Source: Methylocystis sp. IM3 (GTDB lineage: Bacteria > Pseudomonadota > Alphaproteobacteria > Rhizobiales > Beijerinckiaceae). Taken from it: a stretch of 64,000 bases of DNA. A program made the translations under genes and the position numbers. Each line of letters begins with the position of its first letter. Position 1 is the stretch's first letter. Shown here one piece after another: positions 27,588 through 36,902 of this stretch. The stretch is from positions 243,245 through 307,244 of the forward strand of contig NZ_JBBPBZ010000005.1 of the NCBI RefSeq assembly GCF_038070105.1, written 5' to 3'. The notes under the pieces were generated by a model. That model worked only from the letters and a program-made list of their open reading frames with translations. It ran no database searches and was not told where the DNA came from.

Positions 27588-29237
27588 TCAGGCGACACGA
27601 GCGAAGGCTGCCGGACCTTTTGCCACCCAATTCCAGGGCAGCAGTTCATCGAGGCGGTGTGCGGGATGGAGGGCGATGCGCGAGAGGACGTCGGCGAGCC
27701 AAGCCTGCGGATCGACGCCATTCATCCGTGCGGTGACAACGAGACTATACATGGCCGCGGCCCGCTGCCCTCCGCGGTCCGACCCGCAGAACAGCCATGA
27801 TTTTCTTCCGAGCGCGATGCCCCTTAGCCCTCGTTCCGCGGCATTGTTGGACATGCACACGCGTCCATCTTCAAGGAACAGCGTGAACGCCGCCCAACGT
27901 TTGAGCATGTAATTGATCGCCTTGACCAGATCATGCCCGCGCGAGAGCCTCGCTGCCTGCGTGCGCAAATAGTCCTGCAGATCATCGACCAGCGGTCGGC
28001 TCAGCGTGTGGCGAACCGCCAGGCGTTCTTCGGCGCTCTTACCGTTAATGGACCGCTCGATCTCGAAAAGGACGTCGATGCGGCGCACCACCTCGATCGC
28101 GATCGGCGACAAAGGGATTTCCTTTTTACCCGCCGCTTTGCGGCGCGCGTTCTCATCCAGATCCGCCATGGCGAAGAACGGGCGCCGTGCGTGAACCCAG
28201 CACGCCGCCTCCTTGACCGGACCCGGCTTGCGATCCGCCAGATAGAGCCTGTTGTAGCCGTCATAGGCGTCGGCTTGCAGGATGCCGGAATATCCCGCCA
28301 GATGCGCCTGTGGATGTTCGCCCCGGCGATCGCGCGAATAGTAGAACATCGCCGCCGGCGGCCCGGCGCCGCCGAACGGTTTGTCGTCTCGAGCATAAAT
28401 CCAGCACCGCCCGGTATCAGTCTTGCCTTTGGCCAAAACCGGCACGGTCGTGTCGTCGCCATGCAGGCGTTCGGCCGCCATGACATGAGCTTCCACACGG
28501 CGGAGCAGAGGATCGAGGGCCGTGCAGACCGAGCCCACCGCGTCGGCCATCGTCGACAGCGCGATCGGCACGCCTTCCAGGGCATAGCGCTCGGCCTGGC
28601 GGTTCAAAGGCTGGTGTTGGCCAAACTTCTCGAACACGATCATCGCCAGCAGGCTCGCCCCCGCCCATCCTCGCGCAATCACGTGGAATGGGGCCGGCGC
28701 CTGACTGATCTTCTCGCAATCCCGGCAGGTGAACTTCTCCCGCACCGTCTCGATCACCTTCCACTGACGGGGCGTCGTTTCCAATGTGCGCGTCACATCC
28801 TCGCCGAGCTTGCGCAGACGCGCGCTCCCGCAGCATTCGCATGCCGTCGGCGCCTCAATCACGACGCGCTCGCGAGGAAGGTGGTCGGGGAATGTAGTGC
28901 GCTCCGGACGCTTGCGCGTAAATCCTGCGACAGTCGTCCTGACGACAGCCTTTTCGGCCGCAAGCTCGTCTTCCGTCGCCGCAGCTTCCAACTCCTCGAA
29001 GGTGAGCGCCAGTTGATCGATCAATCTCACGGACCGCTCAGACCGCTGCCCGAAGATCTGGCGCTCCAGTTTCGCGATCCTAAGCTTCTGTTGCGCGATC
29101 AGCGCCATGTCTTCCGACGCTTTCGCGCGGGCGACCGCCAATTCCGCCGCAACTTCCAGGGCCTTTGTCTGAGCGACGGCCAGCGCCGCTTTCAGGGCGG
29201 CGTTCTCGCGGGCAAGCTCGGCGTCAGCGGCATCCAT
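27588..29237 (-). CDS. tnpC: IS66 transposase TnpC
   Basis: The 549-residue protein has an N-terminal leucine-zipper-like coiled coil ([20 protein letters not shown]), a zinc-finger-like region with [13 protein letters not shown] and CRDCEKI, and the DDE catalytic core: [27 protein letters not shown] and the [21 protein letters not shown] end. It is the catalytic recombinase of IS66. It starts 85 bp after tnpB. Frame intact. Confidence 0.95.
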   Translation of the reverse strand: MDAADAELARENAALKAALAVAQTKALEVAAELAVARAKASEDMALIAQQKLRIAKLERQIFGQRSERSVRLIDQLALTFEELEAAATEDELAAEKAVVRTTVAGFTRKRPERTTFPDHLPRERVVIEAPTACECCGSARLRKLGEDVTRTLETTPRQWKVIETVREKFTCRDCEKISQAPAPFHVIARGWAGASLLAMIVFEKFGQHQPLNRQAERYALEGVPIALSTMADAVGSVCTALDPLLRRVEAHVMAAERLHGDDTTVPVLAKGKTDTGRCWIYARDDKPFGGAGPPAAMFYYSRDRRGEHPQAHLAGYSGILQADAYDGYNRLYLADRKPGPVKEAACWVHARRPFFAMADLDENARRKAAGKKEIPLSPIAIEVVRRIDVLFEIERSINGKSAEERLAVRHTLSRPLVDDLQDYLRTQAARLSRGHDLVKAINYMLKRWAAFTLFLEDGRVCMSNNAAERGLRGIALGRKSWLFCGSDRGGQRAAAMYSLVVTARMNGVDPQAWLADVLSRIALHPAHRLDELLPWNWVAKGPAAFARVA

Positions 29238-29321
29238 GAGAGGGAGTGAATCATAAATCGCGTGATTTGAAGCGCCCTAAAATGCACGCGACCACGCTTT
29301 TTTTACTCGGTCGGGAGCGCT

Positions 29322-29669
29322 CTATCCGGCGCGTTCCGGCCGCCAGGTCAGTTGCGGGTTTCTCCAATCGATCCCTTCCAGCATATAGGCCATCTGCCCC
29401 GCCGAGATCGAAACCGCCCCTGCCGTCGCCGACGGCCAGATGAACTTCCCGCGATCCAGACGCTTGGCGTAAAGCGACAGGCCGACGCCGTCATGCCAGA
29501 GAATTTTGGCGAGATCGCCACGGCGGCCACGGAAGATGTAGAGATCGCCCGCGTGCGGGTCGCGCTTCAATTGCTCCTGCACCTGCAGCGCCAGCCCCTG
29601 CATGCCGCGGCGCATGTCGGTATGGCCGGTCGCAATCCAGACCCTCACGCCGCTCGGAACCGGAATCAT
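29322..29669 (-). CDS. tnpB: IS66 accessory protein TnpB
   Basis: The 115-residue protein (MIPVPSGVRVWIATGHTDMR, GLALQVQEQLKRDPHAGDLY, FRGRRGDLAKILWHDGVGL) is the IS66 Orf2/TnpB protein required for transposition. ATG 29669 overlaps the tnpA stop by 4 bases (ATGA), which fixes the start. Confidence 0.95.
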   Translation of the reverse strand: MIPVPSGVRVWIATGHTDMRRGMQGLALQVQEQLKRDPHAGDLYIFRGRRGDLAKILWHDGVGLSLYAKRLDRGKFIWPSATAGAVSISAGQMAYMLEGIDWRNPQLTWRPERAG

Positions 29670-30049
29670 CGCCGCGACAATGCCTCCAGCACCCGTGACA
29701 GCGCCGCCGGCTCCACGTCCGCCCACACGAGGATCCGATCGCCCCCGGCGAGAACAATCTCCATCTGGCCGTTCGACCCTCGATCGGAATAGTCCGCCGT
29801 CGCATCCCGCGAGATTGTTACGGGCAGGATCGGCGCGAGCTCCTTCGGCGCCGCCGCCTCAACGCCAAACTGCCGACGCCAAGAGAAGAGCTGGTTGGCG
29901 TTGAGGTCGTGGCGTCGCGCGACCTCGGCGATCGAGGCGCCGCCCTCGAGGCATTCGCCGACAATGCCGCGCTTCTCCTCCAGGGTCCAAGATCGGCGGC
30001 GGCGGCGCTCTGGTGATACGGAATCCTCGTCATGATGGTCTGTCGACAT
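29666..30049 (-). CDS. tnpA: IS66 accessory protein TnpA
   Basis: The 127-residue protein has the helix-turn-helix of the IS66/IS3 accessory family: RRRSWTLEEKRGIVGECLEG and EVARRHDLNANQLFSWRRQF. It likely recognises the element ends. It lies closest to the right end and is first in the tnpABC transcript. Confidence 0.93.
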   Translation of the reverse strand: MSTDHHDEDSVSPERRRRRSWTLEEKRGIVGECLEGGASIAEVARRHDLNANQLFSWRRQFGVEAAAPKELAPILPVTISRDATADYSDRGSNGQMEIVLAGGDRILVWADVEPAALSRVLEALSRR

Positions 30050-30158
30050 CGCTGATAGTGTCCGCTTGTATTTGAAATGGACACGATCACCGCGCCATCG
30101 TCAGACAGCTATCCAGGAACCGGCATTCAACGCCAGGCGGCCCTCGCCGGAGCGATAC

Positions 30159-30166
30159 TGTAGAGC
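30159..30166. repeat. Right copy of the 8-bp IS66 target duplication
   Basis: TGTAGAGC, identical to 27301-27308. Confidence 0.9.
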
Positions 30167-30455
30167 TTGCCTTCAGCCGTGCGAACTTCGGCGATGTCAA
30201 TATGGAAATAGCCGATTGGATTGGCTTTGAATTTCCGCTTCGCGGAAACTTCGCCCTCGACATTCGGCAACCGGAAAATACCGTGGCGCTGAAGGCAGCG
30301 ATGCAAAGACGAACGCGTCAGATGCGGAAGCGTCGCCTGTAGCGCGTAGAGGCAGTCGTCCAAGGGCAGTAGTGTGTGACGGCGGAAGGCGACAATAATT
30401 GCCTCCTCGGCGGGGAGAAGCTGTAATGGCCGAATAGCCTGCTGCGAGTAAGGGC
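30159..30455 (-). pseudogene. IS481-family transposase, N-terminal half (5'-truncated)
   Basis: The frame reads LPAEEAIIVAFRRHTLLPLD, DCLYALQATLPHLTRSSLHR and NPIGYFHIDIAEVRTAEGKLY. It then meets the IS66 right end. The first helix-turn-helix residues are already lost upstream (TAA near 30450), so this IS was broken before or independently of the IS66 insertion. It joins in frame to 26759-27308. Confidence 0.85.
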
Positions 30456-30536
30456 CTTATCTTCGCCATGGCCGGTTTCGCGCGTCAGGCGTCGCCGGGC
30501 TTGAGACAGCCGGAGCCATCGGGTTAGAAAAGCAAT

Positions 30537-30758
30537 ATGACCCCGGCAAAATCACGCGCAGCGAGAGAGCTGCTCGGACTGACCCAAGAGCAACTCGCCG
30601 AGATGGCTGATCTCAGCCTTTCGACCATACAGGACTTGGAAATTGGGCAGCCGGTTCACGACTGCTTGGTCGCGACAATCCAAGTCGCTTTGGAGGCCGC
30701 CGGCATTGATTTCGCTGGCGCAGATGGGATCAGGCTCAGGAAGGACGAGAGACAATGA
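30537..30758 (+). CDS. XRE-family transcriptional regulator
   Basis: The 73-residue protein is a single helix-turn-helix domain: SRAARELLGLTQEQLAEMAD, LSLSTIQDLEIG, then VALEAAGIDFAGADGIRL, the ending typical of short XRE repressors in alphaproteobacterial mobile DNA. Its stop overlaps the next ATG by 4 bases (ATGA). It may regulate its own two-gene operon. Confidence 0.85.
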   Translation: MTPAKSRAARELLGLTQEQLAEMADLSLSTIQDLEIGQPVHDCLVATIQVALEAAGIDFAGADGIRLRKDERQ

Positions 30759-30973
30759 CCGACTCGGCGAATATAGCCAGTGCTCAGGGATCGAAGGGCG
30801 AGCGCCGAGCTGGGGTCTCATTTTTCCAGCTTCGAGAGGGCCGCTGCAAATTCCCACTAGGCGGCATCGAAGAGCCGCCCGAACGCTTTTGTGGAGCTGT
30901 CACGCCGATCGGGGATCCTTATTGCGCGAGCTGCCAGGCCAAAGCCTATAGCCGACTGGAAAGGCGCAAATAG
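30755..30973 (+). CDS. Small GcrA-like protein
   Basis: The 72-residue protein ends with EGRCKFPLGGIEEPPERFCG, then GDPYCASCQAKAYSRLERRK. This is the C-terminal CxFP-G...FCG...YC..C/H..AY block of the GcrA cell-cycle regulator, which binds RNA polymerase sigma-70 domain 2 in Caulobacter. The DNA-binding N-terminal helix-turn-helix of full GcrA is absent, but the translationally coupled XRE protein could supply DNA binding. That idea is inference. Confidence 0.7.
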   Translation: MTDSANIASAQGSKGERRAGVSFFQLREGRCKFPLGGIEEPPERFCGAVTPIGDPYCASCQAKAYSRLERRK

Positions 30974-31105
30974 GCGAAGAGCCGGGGACGGGACCGTGAG
31001 ACTAAAAATCGAGATGATGCTCAAGGCCAAGCGTGCGCATTAGAGAGACCGTGGAGCGCATTGCCAATCATGGTGATGACGCTTTCCTTGCCGTGTTTGT
31101 TCACA

Positions 31106-32229
31106 TCAAAATAACTGATACCTATAGCCGCCCTCGAAGTGATCGAGGCCCAGTTCCTCCTTGAGCTGCTGATGGGCTTGTTCGCAAACCCATCAGGCTT
31201 TGGTCGTCGCGGCGAGCTTTTTGAGGCTCGCATCGGCTGGCAGGTTGGACACATAGTATTTCTGTTCGCCCGTCGACCGGCGTTCGCCGACAAGCCAGAC
31301 TTCCTCGACCGGCATGCGCGGCATGCGATTGTCGCGCAGGCGGTGCTTATGGCCGTCCGCAACGCGAACACGTCGAGTCGCGAAAAGACATGTCGCGCGG
31401 CCTTTCGTTCCCCGGCGCCAGCTGACCGTTTGCCATTTCGCGTCGGATAACGCCGCTTCGGCGGAGACGGCAGGCTGTTCCGGGATGTGATATTTGCGGG
31501 GCTTCCACGCTTTCGCAACAGGGAAAGCCAACGTGACGTCGGCGGGGTAGACGTTCTGGCGCCGCGACAGCCCCACCGCCCACAGCAGATCGCGCGCGCT
31601 CAGCGGCTGACGAAAAGGCCCGCTGGAGCCGTAGCCTGAATCGGCAAGGACGCAGCCGGAGCGCACGCCAGAGGAAATGATGCGGTCGATCTCTTCAATC
31701 GCGATTCCGGCTTGCTCAGCACGACCTGTCTATCCTCCGGAACGCGCGCTTGCGCCATGCGCTGAGGATCGCTTGTCCAGCTCTCGGGCAGGAAGAGCCG
31801 TAGCCCCACCATCACCCGAACCTCGCGCGACGCCGGGGTAAGCGACACTAATGACTGACAGTTGGCCGTCTTTCCGAGGGACGAGGCGTATTGTGGCGCC
31901 ACGCCGACCGAGTGCGCGCCCTTTTCCGGCAAGGCCGTATCGTCCACGATCAGCCATGCGTCGGAGCCGCCGACCATCCTGTCGGCTTCGGCAAGCAGCG
32001 CGTTTTCCAGCGGCGCTGCGTCCCACACGCCGCTCGCGATGAAGTGATGGAGCTGGTCGTAGCCGACGTCGCCGTCCCGCGCCGCCATCGGGTGCATGCT
32101 CTTGCGATCGCCTGCGCCGATCAGCCCCGCCACATAAACCGGGCACATCCGTGCCCGCGTCTTGTGCCGAAGGGCGTCGATGAAACGAGCGAGCCACCGT
32201 TCGAGATCGGACTTCCAGCTCTCGTCCAT
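31106..32229 (-). pseudogene. IS701-family transposase relic
   Basis: From ATG 32229 the frame reads MDESWKSDLERWLARFIDAL, GDRKSMHPMAARDGDVGYDQ, AWLIVDDTALPEKGAHSVGV and so on. It breaks near 31665 and resumes in another frame with SGCVLADSGYGSSGPFRQPL and WKPRKYHIPEQ. An in-frame TGA then follows TKA near 31187, after which WVCEQAHQQLKEELGLDHFE continues. The end of the gene is missing. At least one frameshift, one nonsense codon and a 3' deletion are present. Confidence 0.85.
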
Positions 32230-32259
32230 GGCCGGCCCTCCAAAACGCCGACCACCCAT

Positions 32260-33009
32260 AAATCACGCAAAATGATCTGAGGGAATCCCGAAAGTGCCCG
32301 ACCTCCTAAAAATCTGCCAAAGTAGTGTTAGGCCGTTATGACACGCCACATGGCGAGCGTCATAAGCAAAAGCCCCAGCAGCCACGATTAGGGCCGTTGT
32401 TTCATCAGACACGGGCTTACTCACCTCGCCCCATCCGAAATTCGATTTAGCGCGCCTACATGATCGGGCGAGTAGCCCGGGGTTGAGGTAGACGTTGGGG
32501 AATAGGGAACGAAAAAGACCGGCGGTCCGGACCCGCGTTTAGATAGAACCAAAGCCCGAAAAACGCTCCGCCGAGAGCCGTGCCGATCGCGCCAGGAACA
32601 GCACCCAAACTCCCGAGCGGGTCCGGTATATGGCGCGCCGTTCGTTCAAATAAACTACAACAGCGTCGCGGCAGCACCGATGGTACCCGAAGGCAGGGCG
32701 GCGCGCCCTCTCGGGGATTGTGGATCCCACAATGTCCGCCACAGTCCCTAGGGCGCAGGCTCCTTATACGTCGGTCATCCGCGCGCAGATCATTTGGCTC
32801 CCTTTTTCGTCGCGGTCGGCGCCGCTGAAAATGAGACGGCGACGCTGATCTATCATGAACAGGATCTGTTTGGGGGCGTCACAACCTCGAGCTATCGGTT
32901 CGGATAGCGCCTCCTATTGGAGAGGGCCCGCCCAGCGTTTTCACGCACGCTGGGATTCGCGCGGGGTTACGGTCGCTGCAACGGCTCTTCTTCATGCATG
33001 GGCGTCCAA
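32260..33009. other. 750-bp stretch with no confident gene
   Basis: Several short frames exist on both strands. One minus-strand frame contains a hydrophobic GAVPGAIGTALGGAFFGLWF segment but has no supporting start or family. A strong palindrome lies at 32336-32365. Confidence 0.4.
32336..32365. repeat. Imperfect palindrome / hairpin
   Basis: TTATGAC and GTCATAA flank an inner CGCCA/TGGCG pair, giving a two-tier stem of 7 and 5 bp with a tiny loop. It lies outside any gene; it could be an IS end, operator or transcript stem. Confidence 0.6.
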
Positions 33010-34161
33010 TCATGCGCCAGCCGATTTCTCGGCGTCCAGAGCCATTACGTAATGATGTCGCGCCTTCAGCGCGCTGATGCTCAGCCAGGCGGCGGCGCCG
33101 AAGCCGATGAAATGTGCGAAAAGCAGGCTGAAGTTCACGAGTAGGACGAATACGTCGAGGGCGCGGATAATTTTGTTGGGATCGGTGATGGCGATGCCTG
33201 GCGGCTGCGAAACGGTTTTGCCGATGAGCAGCGCCACGCTTAGCCCAACGCCCATAAAGGAGATCAACGCTCCGAGGCCGCTTACGACGCCGCCAAGCGT
33301 CACAAACCAGAAACTTCCGCGCCGATCATAGCCGAGATAACGCGAGGGATCTGTCTTGAGACGCCGCGCTGCGCGCATATAAGCGCGGGTGAAGAAGGCC
33401 GAGACCACGAGGAGGACCAACGCTACGGAAGCCCAAGTAATGGCGTCGAAGCGAGAACCGCCCGGGCTTACAGTATGGCCGACATAGCCGAAGGCGAGCA
33501 GCAAGCCGGATGCGACGCCGAGACAAAGCTGGGTCCAAAAAACCGCAGCGCCGAAGAATCGAAAATTTTGCGATAAGCCGTCGGCGATCAATCGTCCGAT
33601 TTGATCAGATTGGCCGGCGGCATGAACCGTCGCAAGCTCGCCTTGACTTGGCGGGGGCGAGGCAGGCCAAAGAAGATTGGCGAGCGCTAGTGCGACATAG
33701 GCTCCGAGAAAAGCGGCCAGAGCATAGCCAGCGTCTCGATGGACAGCCTGCAACAGATCGGAGGTCGAAAGATCGACATATTCCCAAGCAGCGAGCGGAT
33801 GACCCCAAAATGAGAGAGTGTCGCCTCGGTAATAGGTGCCGGCGAGTCCCGTCGCGATCAGGGCGAGAATGAGCAGATAGAGCACGCCCCGCAGCAATTT
33901 CGCCGCTGTCCGCCGCTTCCCATCTGCTTCGCGGTCTCCCGCACCGAAAGCCGCTGGAAACGAAATCAGCAGAAGTTGGAGGACTAGGAAGATCCCTGCC
34001 GTCAGCCCAAGCGAAATGTGTATCTCGATCAGGCTTCCCTTGGTTGTCTCGCTGAGTGGCCATAGGGAGGCGAAGGCGCCGAGCGCCAGCGTTCCGACCG
34101 AAACAAAAAGCAGCAACCAGAAGCCGCTGACTGAAATAGGATTGGTTTTTCCCGCCCGCAT
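33010..34161 (-). CDS. Membrane protein: cytochrome b561-like domain fused to a DUF3611-like domain
   Basis: The 383-residue protein has about eight hydrophobic segments. The N-terminal half resembles cytochrome b561: SGFWLLLFVSVGTLALGAFA, then EIHISLGLTAGIFLVL and VHRDAGYALAAFLGAYVALA with haem-ligand-like His. The C-terminal half from about 190 (GLSQNFRFFGAAVFWTQLCL, FDAITWASVALVLLVVSAFF, YLGYDRRGSFWFVTLGG) matches DUF3611 membrane proteins. ATG 34161 has GGGAGG 8 bases upstream. Function is unknown; membrane electron transfer is plausible for the first half only. Confidence 0.68.
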   Translation of the reverse strand: MRAGKTNPISVSGFWLLLFVSVGTLALGAFASLWPLSETTKGSLIEIHISLGLTAGIFLVLQLLLISFPAAFGAGDREADGKRRTAAKLLRGVLYLLILALIATGLAGTYYRGDTLSFWGHPLAAWEYVDLSTSDLLQAVHRDAGYALAAFLGAYVALALANLLWPASPPPSQGELATVHAAGQSDQIGRLIADGLSQNFRFFGAAVFWTQLCLGVASGLLLAFGYVGHTVSPGGSRFDAITWASVALVLLVVSAFFTRAYMRAARRLKTDPSRYLGYDRRGSFWFVTLGGVVSGLGALISFMGVGLSVALLIGKTVSQPPGIAITDPNKIIRALDVFVLLVNFSLLFAHFIGFGAAAWLSISALKARHHYVMALDAEKSAGA

Positions 34162-34798
34162 CTTGAGCGCCTCCCCCGAACAGAACGAGCAGCTTTCCTT
34201 TCTCGCTGCACAGAATGATGATAGCATTCACATACGGTCCTGTGTCGCTCCCTTCCGGCTCCCGTGGCCGGCAGGAGACAATACCGATCGCGGCGGCCCA
34301 GCATATATGCGCCGCTCCGCTTGCCGCAGTCGCCGAACAGCTTCAGGATCCCCGCGCCCGAAAGCGCGAGGCGGACAGAAAGTTGATAGGATGATCTGTT
34401 TTGCCCTCGATTGCGAGATCGGCCAATATTTCTCCGACGACGGAAGCGAATTTGAAGCCGTGTCCGGAAAAACCTGCCGCAAAAACGAGCCCGGATATTT
34501 CCGGATGGCGGTCGATGATGAAATCTTCGTCCGGCGTCATCGTGTAGATGCAAGTCGAGAACCGCGCGAGCTGGTCCGACGCCAGCGGCAGGCGCTCGCG
34601 GACAAACCGGCGCAAAGCCTCAACCCTCTCGGCGGCCGGCGGAAACAGGTCCTTTTCTTCGGGGCGCGCAAGCGGTTCGAAGCGGCAATGGCCAGCGACC
34701 TTTATGCTTCTTTCGTCTACGCTGGGGAAACCGTAGTAGAAAACCTCGTCGAGATCGAACACGAATCCGGGCGCGCCTCGCTTTGCCCAATGCTCTAG

Positions 34799-36106
34799 CA
34801 GGCTGTTGAAAAAGGACCGTGCGCCGACGGCATTCCGTTCCGGAGCGAATTTTTCAGGGGGAGGTGGGCGCGGTTGATTAGGTTCGGGAAGCGCGCGCGT
34901 TTGGCCTTCGGCCCCTCGCCTCACGCTGCCGCAAGCAGCTTTGGCAGCCGGACCAGATTATAGGCGGCCGCCGCGCAGGTGAACGCGAAGCCCACCCTGT
35001 CGCAGCCTCGAAACTTCGTCTTGTCCTGCCCGGCGACCGTCTTGATCCAGCCGAAGCCCTCCTCGATGCGCTTGCGGATGCGCTGGCTGAGCCCGTAGCC
35101 GTCATGCCGCGTCGTGCGCCTGTCGATCGCCGACGACCGGCCGCTCACGTTCTGCGCTATATGCGGCGTCACCCGCATCGACCGCAGCTCGTTGACGAAG
35201 TCCTCGGCGTCGTAGCCCTTATCGGCGGCGAGCGTGATCCGTCTCGCCCGGTCGGCGCGCGGCTCGATCATATGGAGCGCGGCGACGCGTTCGGCGTGGC
35301 CGTCGGCTTTCGTCAGGCAGGCGTCGATGAAAAGCGCGCTGCGGTTCTCCATCAGCGCATGGCCGATGAAACATAGCTTCGCCTCCTTGCCGGCGCCCTT
35401 GCGATAAAGCCGCGCGTCCGGATCGCTCGTCGAGGCGTGCGTGTCGTTCGAACGCTTCTCGCCATGGAAATCCGCTTCGCGATTGCGCGATCCGCCGCCG
35501 CCCGAAGACGGATCGTCCATCTTGTTCTCCGGGCTCTCGGTCGCGCCTTTCGGCGTGAAGCTCTTCATCGAGGCCCAGGCTTCGATCAGCGTGCCATCGA
35601 CCGAGAAATGGTCGTTGCTCAGAAGCCGCTTCACGCGCGGCTGCGCCAGCACGGCTGCAAGGAACTTCGCCGCGACGTCGCCGTCGAGCAGCCGATCGCG
35701 GTTCTTCGAGAAGGTCGAATGATCCCAGACGGGATCGTCGATCCCGAGCCCCACGAACCAGCGAAACAGCAGGTCGAAATCCAGCCGCTCCATAAGCTGG
35801 CGCTCCGAGCGGATCGAGTAGAAGGCTTGCAGCAGCATGGCGCGCAAAAGCTTCTCTGGCGGGATGGACGGCCGGCCTGTCGAGGCGTAGAGCGCCGAAA
35901 AATCCCCCGCCAGGGCGGCGAGCGCCTCGTTCGCCAGGTCGCGGATGACCCGCAAGGGATGCGACTGCGGAACGCGCGCCTCCATGTCCACATAGCTGAA
36001 CAGCGCCCCAGACCGATCGTCTCCGCCACGCATTCCGCGCTCCCCCTGCATCAAGAGAACGGAATCACATCACCGCCGCCAGAGCGAGGGGTTTTTCAAC
36101 AGCCTG
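34799..36106. mobile_element. IS5/IS1182-type insertion sequence (1,308 bp) in the oxidase gene
   Basis: Perfect 15-bp inverted repeats CAGGCTGTTGAAAAA (34799-34813) and its complement (36092-36106) bound the element. CTAG is present on both outer sides (34795-34798 and 36107-36110). Removing the element and one CTAG restores the oxidase frame (FPAPLEHWAKRG). The single transposase gene is intact. Confidence 0.93.
34921..36054 (-). CDS. IS5/IS1182-type DDE transposase
   Basis: The 377-residue protein starts MMQGERGMRGGDDRSGALFS and has the N-terminal domain typical of these elements (RPSIPPEKLLRAMLLQAFYS, SERQLMERLDFDLLFRWFVG, DPVWDHSTFSKNRDRLLDGD). The catalytic Asp is in FSVDGTLIEAWASMKSF, the second Asp in ITLAADKGYDAEDFV, and the C terminus carries RKRIEEGFGWIKTVAGQDKT with the Glu. 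Frame intact, so the element may be active. Confidence 0.93.
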   Translation of the reverse strand: MMQGERGMRGGDDRSGALFSYVDMEARVPQSHPLRVIRDLANEALAALAGDFSALYASTGRPSIPPEKLLRAMLLQAFYSIRSERQLMERLDFDLLFRWFVGLGIDDPVWDHSTFSKNRDRLLDGDVAAKFLAAVLAQPRVKRLLSNDHFSVDGTLIEAWASMKSFTPKGATESPENKMDDPSSGGGGSRNREADFHGEKRSNDTHASTSDPDARLYRKGAGKEAKLCFIGHALMENRSALFIDACLTKADGHAERVAALHMIEPRADRARRITLAADKGYDAEDFVNELRSMRVTPHIAQNVSGRSSAIDRRTTRHDGYGLSQRIRKRIEEGFGWIKTVAGQDKTKFRGCDRVGFAFTCAAAAYNLVRLPKLLAAA

Positions 36107-36902
36107 CTAGCGGCGCGGGAAACCAGCCGACAAACATTTTGCGCAGCTCAAGCGGCAGTCCGAGATCGGCGAGCAGGCGAGAACTCCATCCGCCGCCCGC
36201 GACGATCAACCGCGCGGCCGAATAGCGCCCCTGACTCGTGCGCACATCAAACCGTCCGTTCGCTAAGCTGTATTCGACAACCGTCTCGTTCTCGCGCAGA
36301 AGGGCGCCACTCCTGCGGGCCTCTGCGGCGTGCGCAAGAACTCATCTTTCAGCATGAAGGAAGGCGGCCCCAGGCTTATATGCCGCGGCGAAGCCTTCCG
36401 GCGCCAGATACATCGGCCAGCGCCGAGCTGCTTCGTCGCGACTGAACTTTTCCATCGGGATCGAATAGGTCCGCCCACTTGAAAGCGCCCCGTCATAGAC
36501 CCTGCTCATGCCGGGGCGACCGAAACAAGGCCGTTGCATTCGAAAAGCGCTTCGGCGCATTCGCTTTGCAACTGTGTCCAGAGCTCGAAGGCGATGCACA
36601 GCAGCGGCACATAGTCGGGCTTTTCAAAGTAAGCCTTGCGAATGAGCCGCGTTTCCCCATGCGAGCTGCCGCGATCGTGAACGAGGCTGTGCTGATCGAG
36701 GCCCAAGACCATAAGACCGCGCCGCGCGAGATGGCAGCAGGCCGAGGAGCCCATCGCGCCGAGACCGATCATGATGGCGTCGAAGACAGTTTTCACGATT
36801 TCGAGCCCCCACCCGGACCCCGGGCGCGGCGGTCCGTGCCGCGATTATGCTCCTTTCTACGCTCAGGATGAAGAAGCCAGAAAGGGAGAGAGAGGCAGCC
36901 AG

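Larger units (their letters stand above)
27309..30158. mobile_element. Complete IS66-family insertion sequence (2,850 bp)
   Basis: The element carries tnpA, tnpB, tnpC and one passenger gene on the minus strand. It is bounded by an 8-bp target duplication TGTAGAGC. The ends are imperfect inverted repeats: the left reads GTAGCCATCCGGCATAGGCC and the right, read inward, GTATCGCTCCGGCGAGGGCC, sharing GTA, TCCGGC and GGCC. It interrupts an IS481 transposase gene. All element genes are intact, so it may be recent and active. Confidence 0.92.
34343..36796 (-). pseudogene. N-methyltryptophan/sarcosine oxidase-type gene, broken by an IS and point lesions
   Basis: The 5' part from ATG 36796 gives an FAD motif (MKTVFDAIMIGLGAMGSSAC) and DRGSSHGETRLIRKAYF. 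A frameshift near 36508 leads to SRVYDGALSSGRTYSIPMEK and FAAAYKPGAAFLHAER, where an in-frame TGA follows near 36344. Then come LAHAAEARRSGALLRENETV and ELRKMFVGWFPAP, where the IS lies. The 3' part continues EHWAKRGAPGFVFDLDEVFY, GFPSVDERSIKVAGH and FSGHGFKFASVVGEILADLA. The pieces make one monomeric MSOX/MTOX-type flavoenzyme, clearly dead. Confidence 0.88.

Noticed and set aside
27933..29249. 438-codon plus-strand frame inside IS66
   Set aside because: It is the mirror of tnpC, which has full transposase motifs.
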